Source: JAJRQY01 sp965224435 (lineage in GTDB: Bacteria; Actinomycetota; Acidimicrobiia; Acidimicrobiales; SZUA-35). Taken from it: 64,000 nucleotides of DNA. Where the stretch lies: assembly GCA_965224435.1 (NCBI GenBank), contig OZ245048.1:434001-498000 (forward strand), given 5' to 3'. Both the position numbers and the translations under genes were made by a program. This document shows positions 58,802-64,000 of this stretch, one piece after another. How positions within the stretch are numbered: position 1 is the first letter of the stretch; the number at the start of each line of letters is the position of its first letter. Below the pieces are notes generated by a model. The model was not told the DNA's origin. It did not search any database and saw only the letters and a list, made by a program, of their open reading frames with translations.

Positions 58802-59389
58802 TTACGCCTGACCTGGTGGGGGGCGTTGATCTACCGGAAGCGATCGGAATCGGTGCCACGCGACCCGAGCTTCGGTTGCCGTGCCTGCCGTATTCACCTG
58901 ATGCCATTCTTTGGTGAAAGCATTGAATTCGAGGCTGGCCGATTGCTGCGGAAGTTCGAGCCCTCGGGTGTCATACCAATGCTCAATTGCATCGGCCAAG
59001 GTTGCACCGTCAGAGTCGCGAAGGAAATGTCGCATATGCCCATTAAAGGAAAAGCTGTCACCGATATAGCCAGCAAAGAACTGTCGCAAGGCTTGGGTTG
59101 ATCGTTGGCCAGTAGGAATCACTGTCTCTAGGTCGAGATTCGCGGGGAGACTGTCAGTTGTTTTAGGAAGAGGTTCTTCTTCTGGCTGCGGAAGACCAGA
59201 AAGACAACAAGCGATTCGAGAACTTACGAGTTGCTTTCGTCCTGACGCCGACAGCCCCAAAGAACGGGCGAAGGGCTGAAGCTCTGCCATCGTCCAGTAC
59301 CAGCGAGAGAACTCGGACTCCCGAAGACCTGAGTGAAGTTCAGGTCGTTCTGGGTTGGAGCACGCGTTCTGATCCTCTGATTTGGCCAT
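58802..59389 (-). CDS. DUF6434/SAP-like domain protein
   Basis: 195 residues from ATG 59389 (GGGAGC upstream); a longer frame is open but unlike the family. An N-terminal SAP-like stretch (SRWYWTMAELQPFARSLGLSASGRKQLVSSRIACCLSG) may bind nucleic acid. DUF6434 follows (GQRSTQALRQFFAGYIGDSFSFNGHMRHFLRDSDGATLADAIEHWYDTRG). No established function. Confidence 0.78.
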   Translation of the reverse strand: MAKSEDQNACSNPERPELHSGLRESEFSRWYWTMAELQPFARSLGLSASGRKQLVSSRIACCLSGLPQPEEEPLPKTTDSLPANLDLETVIPTGQRSTQALRQFFAGYIGDSFSFNGHMRHFLRDSDGATLADAIEHWYDTRGLELPQQSASLEFNAFTKEWHQVNTAGTATEARVAWHRFRSLPVDQRPPPGQA

Positions 59390-59551
59390 CTTGCTCCCGT
59401 CTGGTTGACCATGAAGAAGTGTTACTCGAGCCAATCGTTTCTTGCGAGCAAAGCGTCTGGACCTTTCAGTCAGCAACCTTATCCCAGACAGGCAATACTG
59501 GCCGTACGCCGCCCAAGCCGGTATGACAATCGTTGACTGATGGAGAATGTA

Positions 59552-59878
59552 GTGAGTGCAATCGAAATTGTTCATACCCAAGTCGAGGCCTTCAACAACA
59601 AAGACCTCGAAGGGTTTCTTGCCACCTACTCTTCTGACGCCATCGTGATTGGTGTCGCCCCCGAAGCTCTTGTGGGGCCCGAGCAGCTCCGTGCCTTCTA
59701 TGAGCCCCGTCTACAGGACACCTCACTCCGATGCGTGTTGGACACTGTCCTGTCACTAGGCGAGCGTTGGGTTGTTGCTCGGGAACTGATCACCTCCAGT
59801 CAGAGCAGCTCTGAAGTCATCGCTACCTTCGATGTCGTCGATGGGCTTATCGCTCGTGCTTCGATGTTGCGGGCCTAG
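59552..59878 (+). CDS. SnoaL/NTF2-like protein
   Basis: About 108 residues from GTG 59552, which has GGAG 6 nt upstream; ATG 59540 is the alternative. SnoaL-like fold: VHTQVEAFNNKDLEGFLATYSSDAIVIGVAPEALVGPEQLRAFYEPRL, WVVARELIT and FDVVDGLIARASMLRA. Such proteins are cyclases, isomerases or ligand carriers. The stop shares CTAG (59875-59878) with the convergent MFS gene. Confidence 0.82.
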   Translation: MSAIEIVHTQVEAFNNKDLEGFLATYSSDAIVIGVAPEALVGPEQLRAFYEPRLQDTSLRCVLDTVLSLGERWVVARELITSSQSSSEVIATFDVVDGLIARASMLRA

Positions 59879-61287
59879 CTGGCCTTGGCTCGATCCGAGC
59901 TTGATCCCGCGGGGAACGTCAGGGCGACGGCCAACGCACTCAGGAAGTAGCAGGCTGCGACCCACCACCAGGCCCAGCGATAGCCGCTGATGTCGAACTT
60001 GCTGGTGCCGGTGGCAATGAGGGTGATGACAACGGAGATGCCGAGGGCATAGGCGGCCTGGCGAACCGTGTTGTAGGTGGCACCGGCGACCCCAAATCGT
60101 GCTGGAGGCACGTCGGAAAGTGCGGCGCTTGACCAGGTGGCAACCGTTAGCCCGATCCCGACTCCGATCACCAGGCCGATGGGAACGAATTGATTAAACA
60201 CTTGCGGGGTTTCATCGAGAGTGAGAGCCATGGCGACGAAACCTCCTCCGCAGAGCAGCGAACCGATGGAGAGAAGCCAGCGGTGTCCGACTCGGTCGGC
60301 CAGCAACCCCGTGATTGGTGAAACCACGGCTGCAAGCAGTGGGGCGGGCATCAAGGCCAGGCCAGCGGTTCGTATTGGCTGGTCCCAAAAGTCCTGCAGA
60401 AAGAGTGAGTTGACGAGGAATCCAGAGGTGAAGGCGAATCCGTAGAACGTGACTCCAATATTGGTGCTGGCGAAGGATCGGTATTGGAATAGATCCAGAT
60501 TGATGAGCGGCTCGGGGTGAGTTCGCGAGCGATGGATGAGCCATGGGATCAGGGTGGCCCCGACCAGGAACATGGCGATGACCCGAAGGTCGGTTAGACC
60601 CCATGACTCACTCTGCACGATGGAGCCCATGAGGAGGGAAACCCCGGCAGTACCGATGACAACACCGGTTAGGTCGATCCTGCCTGTGGCCTCGGGGTCG
60701 CTGGATTCTCGTAGGAGTCGTGGCCCAAGAAAGACCACCAGGATGCACAGTGGCACGTTGACCATGAAGATGGCTCGCCAGGTGAACAGATCGATCAGAA
60801 GGGCGCCGAATGCTGGGCCAGCTACGGCACCGAGGGAGCCGGTAGCCCCGGCAAGACCGATTGCCGTTGAACGCCGGGCCGGTGGGAATTCGGGAAGCAT
60901 CACGGCGAAGGAGGTTGCCATGACGATTGCGCCACCTACTCCTTGCACCAGCCGGGCAGCTATCAGCCATGTCGGTCCGGTGGCCATTCCTGCCGCCAGT
61001 GATGCCAGTCCAAACAGGGCTACCCCGGGCAGGAAGACCTTGCGTCGGCCAATACTGTCGGCCATGCGCCCAGAAACCAAAAGTAGGGCACCAACGACGA
61101 TGTTGTAACCGGAGATGACCCAGCTCAACGCCGCCCGTGAGACATCGAATTCCTTCTGCATGGAAGGAAAGGCAACGGTGACGGCTGAGACATCGACGAC
61201 AACCAAGAAGGTGACCAGCAAGGTGACCCCAAGAGCGAGCCACGCTTGGCGAGTGATGGCAGTGTCCGGCGCCGAGGTGGTTTCCAT
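59875..61287 (-). CDS. DHA2-family MFS drug exporter
   Basis: 470 residues from ATG 61287; the much longer open frame overlaps the M20 gene and is rejected. Fourteen helices are predicted. DHA2 motifs: D in VVVDVSAVTVAFPSMQKEF, the loop SGRMADSIGRRKVFLPG, motif C GATGSLGAVAGPAFGALL. Exports toxic compounds by proton antiport. A 31-bp perfect inverted repeat 42 bp upstream is a likely TetR-type operator, but no regulator gene is adjacent. Confidence 0.92.
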   Translation of the reverse strand: METTSAPDTAITRQAWLALGVTLLVTFLVVVDVSAVTVAFPSMQKEFDVSRAALSWVISGYNIVVGALLLVSGRMADSIGRRKVFLPGVALFGLASLAAGMATGPTWLIAARLVQGVGGAIVMATSFAVMLPEFPPARRSTAIGLAGATGSLGAVAGPAFGALLIDLFTWRAIFMVNVPLCILVVFLGPRLLRESSDPEATGRIDLTGVVIGTAGVSLLMGSIVQSESWGLTDLRVIAMFLVGATLIPWLIHRSRTHPEPLINLDLFQYRSFASTNIGVTFYGFAFTSGFLVNSLFLQDFWDQPIRTAGLALMPAPLLAAVVSPITGLLADRVGHRWLLSIGSLLCGGGFVAMALTLDETPQVFNQFVPIGLVIGVGIGLTVATWSSAALSDVPPARFGVAGATYNTVRQAAYALGISVVITLIATGTSKFDISGYRWAWWWVAACYFLSALAVALTFPAGSSSDRAKAS

Positions 61288-61328
61288 CGGCCGCAGCTTA
61301 TTCTTCAGCGGCGGTACGAACCGCATTA

Positions 61329-61359
61329 GCTGTATCGGACCGGATCGGTCCGATACAGC
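61329..61359. promoter_or_regulatory. Perfect 13-bp inverted repeat, operator of the MFS exporter
   Basis: GCTGTATCGGACC-ggatc-GGTCCGATACAGC, 42 bp upstream of the MFS start. Symmetry and length suit a TetR-family dimer pair. The cognate regulator is not in the neighbourhood. Confidence 0.75.
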
Positions 61360-61420
61360 CAAGGCCATGGCGGAGTCGCTGCCAAAAGACAATTCTGGTA
61401 TGTCCGTGGAGCCCCAAAAT

Positions 61421-62611
61421 CTAGGAGTGAAGGAAGGCCAGCGCGGCGTGGGCGAAGACTTCGGTGGCTTGGATGATCTCGGCCACCTCAACAAACTCAT
61501 CCACCTGGTGGGCAATCCACTTGCCTCCCGGCCCATAAACCACACTGTCAAGGCCACCGTCGCGCCACAAGATCGTGCCATCGGTCGTGCCAGGAACACC
61601 GCCGAACACTGCGGGCTCGCTCGTAACCTTCTCGTGTCCGACAACCAGCGCCTGAACGACCTTGGAGTCAAGCGGAGTGTCAGCCGATGGCCGGTCATCA
61701 ATGATCGTCAGTTCGAGCGTCACGCCGGTTGCCGCTGATGACTCATCCAGGATGCGAGTGACCTCGGCCAGCAAGGTGGGATGGTCAATGGCGGGTGTGG
61801 TCCGAATGTCAATACCAAGAATGGCATCGGCGGGAATGACGTTGAGCTGCTCGATCGTGCCACCTTCCAGATAGGTCGGGGTGATGGACATCTTGCCCAG
61901 ATGCTCATGCAGACCAAGCTCTTCTTGCAGCCTTCGTTGGAGGTCGGTAAGGGCAACGGTTGCCTGGGTGAGCACGGTGATGGGGTTAGCTCCCTTGTCC
62001 GGCATGGCGCCGTGAGCCATGACCCCGTGAGCGTCAATTCGTAGGCGGATGGCGCCCTTGGCTACCGCACAGATCTCTCCAGCTTCTGGTTCGGCCGAGA
62101 TTGCCCCATCGATGTCCTCGCAATGACCAGCAGCCACAAAGTGTTTCACCCCAATCATCATTTCTTCTTCATCACAAAGGATGCCGATCAGGATCTTGCC
62201 TGGGAACGGCCCGGCCAGCTCCACCGCCCGGGTGGCGTAGATAACAGCGGCAACCCCAGACTTCATATCGGCTGAGCCACGTCCGTATAACTTGCCGTCC
62301 ACAATCTGGGCCCCAAAAGGATCACGAGTCCACTGGGACTTGTCGCCCGCGGTGACGACATCGCTGTGGCCTTCGAACATGAGGGTGGGGCCTGGCAAGC
62401 CACCATCAATGACGCAGATCACATTCGGGCGACCAGGTGCCACTTCTTCAAGGACAGGTTCCCAACCGAAGGAACGCATCTCGGCTACTACTGCTGCAGC
62501 GGCCGGTTCTTCACTCAAACCAGCTGCCGGATCATTCACACTCTCGATACGGACCAGTTCCTGGGTGAATTCGATCACCCGGTCGTGGTCAAAGGTGAGG
62601 GCCGTGCTCAT
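61421..62611 (-). CDS. M20-family peptidase (ArgE/DapE-like)
   Basis: 396 residues. Zinc ligands and acid: H in MFEGHSDVV, D in YGRGSADMKSGVAA, E-E in GILCDEEEMMIG, and SAEPEAGEI, plus a C-terminal AHQVDEFVEVAEII. The dimerisation domain lies at about 180-290. Members deacylate N-acyl amino acids or peptides; the class is nearer ArgE/DapE/CPG2 than to aminopeptidases. Lies downstream of the solute-binding gene on the same strand. Confidence 0.92.
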   Translation of the reverse strand: MSTALTFDHDRVIEFTQELVRIESVNDPAAGLSEEPAAAAVVAEMRSFGWEPVLEEVAPGRPNVICVIDGGLPGPTLMFEGHSDVVTAGDKSQWTRDPFGAQIVDGKLYGRGSADMKSGVAAVIYATRAVELAGPFPGKILIGILCDEEEMMIGVKHFVAAGHCEDIDGAISAEPEAGEICAVAKGAIRLRIDAHGVMAHGAMPDKGANPITVLTQATVALTDLQRRLQEELGLHEHLGKMSITPTYLEGGTIEQLNVIPADAILGIDIRTTPAIDHPTLLAEVTRILDESSAATGVTLELTIIDDRPSADTPLDSKVVQALVVGHEKVTSEPAVFGGVPGTTDGTILWRDGGLDSVVYGPGGKWIAHQVDEFVEVAEIIQATEVFAHAALAFLHS

Positions 62612-62674
62612 GGTGCAAATCGATTCTGGTAAGTGTGGGTCTGCTCCTGTTGTGCAGGAGTGATGAAACGAACA

Positions 62675-62702
62675 GCGGCGCCGGACCTGGGCCCGACGCC
62701 GC
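62675..62702. terminator. GC-rich hairpin after the solute-binding gene
   Basis: Arms GCGGCGCCGG and CCGACGCCGC, one mismatch, loop of eight bases, in the gap between the solute-binding gene and the M20 gene. A second hairpin CTCCTG-ttgtg-CAGGAG is at 62644-62660. T-tract is weak; attenuation between the two genes is possible. Confidence 0.4.
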
Positions 62703-62741
62703 CGATAACTACATGACTACGAAACTCAAAGCACGGGGCGG

Positions 62742-64000
62742 TTACTTAGGGTTGTAGCCAACCCGGCCGATGTCCAGAGCCTGGCTGGTGGAGTTGGCGA
62801 CATAGCCATCGATCCCTGCGGCCGTGACGGAAAGCTGGGGGAGCACGAACAGCCAAATGCTTGCAGCGTCGGCCGTGATCTGGGTCTGTACGTCCTTCAG
62901 CAAGGCATAGCGTGCGGCATCGTCAGGCTCGGCGTCGGCGGCAGCCAGGTTGGCCTGAACGTCAGCATTGTCGTAGCCGAAGTAGTAGTCGACGTTGCCA
63001 TACTGGATGATGTCGCGAGCCTCAACGTGAGCCACGATCGAGGTGTCGTAGTTGAAACCGTTCTCGACCCCATCAACATTGAACACATCGGCAAGCCAAA
63101 CGCTCCACTCGACGTTTTCAATCTCGAGGGTGACGCCAATGTCGGCCCACTGGGACTGGATGATCTCGGCGGAGCGACGGGCGTAGGAAGGAGGCGGAGC
63201 CTTCATGGACAAGGTCAGTCCATCGGCGTAACCAGCTTCGGCCAACAACTCGACGGCCTTGTCCGGGTCATAGGGGTAGACGCCGGTGAGGTCTTCGTAG
63301 TAGGGATCGGTGGGAACAGCGAAGGTGCCGGTGAGGCTTCCGTAGCCGAAGTAGGCGCCGTCGATAACCTCTTGACGATCAGTGGCGTAGCTCAAGGCCT
63401 GGCGAACTAGTACGTTCGAGAGATCGTCGGTGCGATTGTTGAGCGACATGGTCACTTCACCGTTGGTGGTTCCAACTGCGACATTGAAGGCGTCGTCACT
63501 GGCGAATTGTTCCAGGGTTTCTGGTGCTGACACTCCGGCGAGAATCTGGATGTCCCCGGCCAGCATGGCGTTGTTCAGAGCGTTCGGGTCTTCGATGTAG
63601 CGGTAGGTGACCTCATCGAGAAGGGCTTGGGTGCCCCAGTAGTCGCGGTTGGCTGCGACGGTGATGTGATCGCCGCGGACCCAGTCCTGGAAGGCGAATG
63701 GGCCGGTTCCGACAGGGGCGTCAGCCAACGAGCCAATGCTGGATTCGTCAAAGATCATGCCCGCACTTTGGGCCATGAAGAACAAGAAGTTGGCGCTGAA
63801 CTCGCTCAGCACGACCTCAACGGTGAAGTCATCAACCGCGGTGACGGAATCGATTGGAGCGAGGTGAGACTGGAACGGATGGCCGTTCGCCTCATCGCGG
63901 GACCGGTCCAGGGAGAAGACGACATCGGAGGCGTCAAAGTCGGCCCCGTCGTGGAAGGTAACACCTTCACGCAGAGCAAAAGTGTAGGTCAGGCCATCAT
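62742..64000 (-). CDS. ABC transporter substrate-binding protein, family 5, 5' end missing
   Basis: 419 codons of the 3' part; the start lies beyond the window. DGLTYTFALREGVTFHDGADFDASDVVFSLDRS is the family 5 (DppA/OppA) signature, followed by the GTGPFAFQDWVRGDHI stretch and VRQALSYATDRQEVIDGAYFGYG. The protein delivers peptides, nickel or other solutes to an ABC permease. Permease genes are not in view. Confidence 0.92.
   Translation of the reverse strand, partial: DGLTYTFALREGVTFHDGADFDASDVVFSLDRSRDEANGHPFQSHLAPIDSVTAVDDFTVEVVLSEFSANFLFFMAQSAGMIFDESSIGSLADAPVGTGPFAFQDWVRGDHITVAANRDYWGTQALLDEVTYRYIEDPNALNNAMLAGDIQILAGVSAPETLEQFASDDAFNVAVGTTNGEVTMSLNNRTDDLSNVLVRQALSYATDRQEVIDGAYFGYGSLTGTFAVPTDPYYEDLTGVYPYDPDKAVELLAEAGYADGLTLSMKAPPPSYARRSAEIIQSQWADIGVTLEIENVEWSVWLADVFNVDGVENGFNYDTSIVAHVEARDIIQYGNVDYYFGYDNADVQANLAAADAEPDDAARYALLKDVQTQITADAASIWLFVLPQLSVTAAGIDGYVANSTSQALDIGRVGYNPK

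Noticed and set aside
61288..61701. 138-residue N-terminal extension of the MFS exporter
   Set aside because: It overlaps the M20 gene, contains no membrane segment and crosses the perfect operator; ATG 61287 gives the standard length.

Overview
The window reads as chromosome from a moderately GC-rich actinobacterium, most likely of the class Acidimicrobiia. The evidence is a WhiB regulator, a DivIVA-domain protein, a UPF0182 membrane protein, a DUF2342-type metalloprotease, a PDZ/Lon-like protease, many GTG/TTG starts and ATGA/GTGA gene overlaps. Taxonomy is inferred from gene content only; no rRNA is present.

Bases 1-23,130 look like conserved core. They hold a TatA tail, an ECF sigma factor with a membrane anti-sigma-like partner, an ArsI/CadI dioxygenase behind an ArsR-type operator, WhiB, a sugar kinase/Nudix/M48 peptidase/MFS run, a DUF2342-like protein, an epimerase, an HtrA-like protein lacking the catalytic His, MoaE-MreB, a HEAT-repeat protein, a Lon-like PDZ protease, a very long DivIVA protein with a Mu-F-like tail, UPF0182, MsrA, a LysR regulator and an initiator tRNA-Met with promoter and terminator.

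Bases about 23,130-32,500 are accessory and partly decayed: a broken antitoxin/PIN pair, an intact HigBA-like pair with a perfect operator, an Ogt repair operon with a truncated DUF1272 leader frame, an ACC deaminase with divergent GntR regulator and shared palindromic operator, VOC/AraC remnants, an NaeI-type restriction-modification pair, and a Phd/VapC pair with a long inverted-repeat operator.

Bases 32,500-46,300 are small metabolic and regulatory genes. The most interesting locus is 43,137-43,610. This is an AhpD/carboxymuconolactone-decarboxylase-like gene whose second active-site Cys codon is an in-frame TGA. A perfect 8-bp hairpin with a GGC loop starts 13 nt after it, its loop 21 nt after it, so the gene is a candidate selenoprotein with a bacterial SECIS. 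It heads an overlapping cluster with a Memo-like and a SalK-like gene.

Bases 46,300-48,400 hold an IS3-family element whose insertion split a SAM methyltransferase. Removing it with one copy of the 4-bp target duplication restores the reading frame. Bases 48,400-64,000 return to chromosomal genes: TetR-controlled membrane proteins, an OmpR-type two-component system divergent from a membrane-anchored HEXXH protein, a TauD dioxygenase, a second ECF sigma factor coupled to a VOC protein, a ClpP-like lipoprotein, a rhodanese, a DHA2 MFS exporter with a 31-bp operator, an M20 peptidase and the 3' part of an ABC solute-binding protein running off the window.
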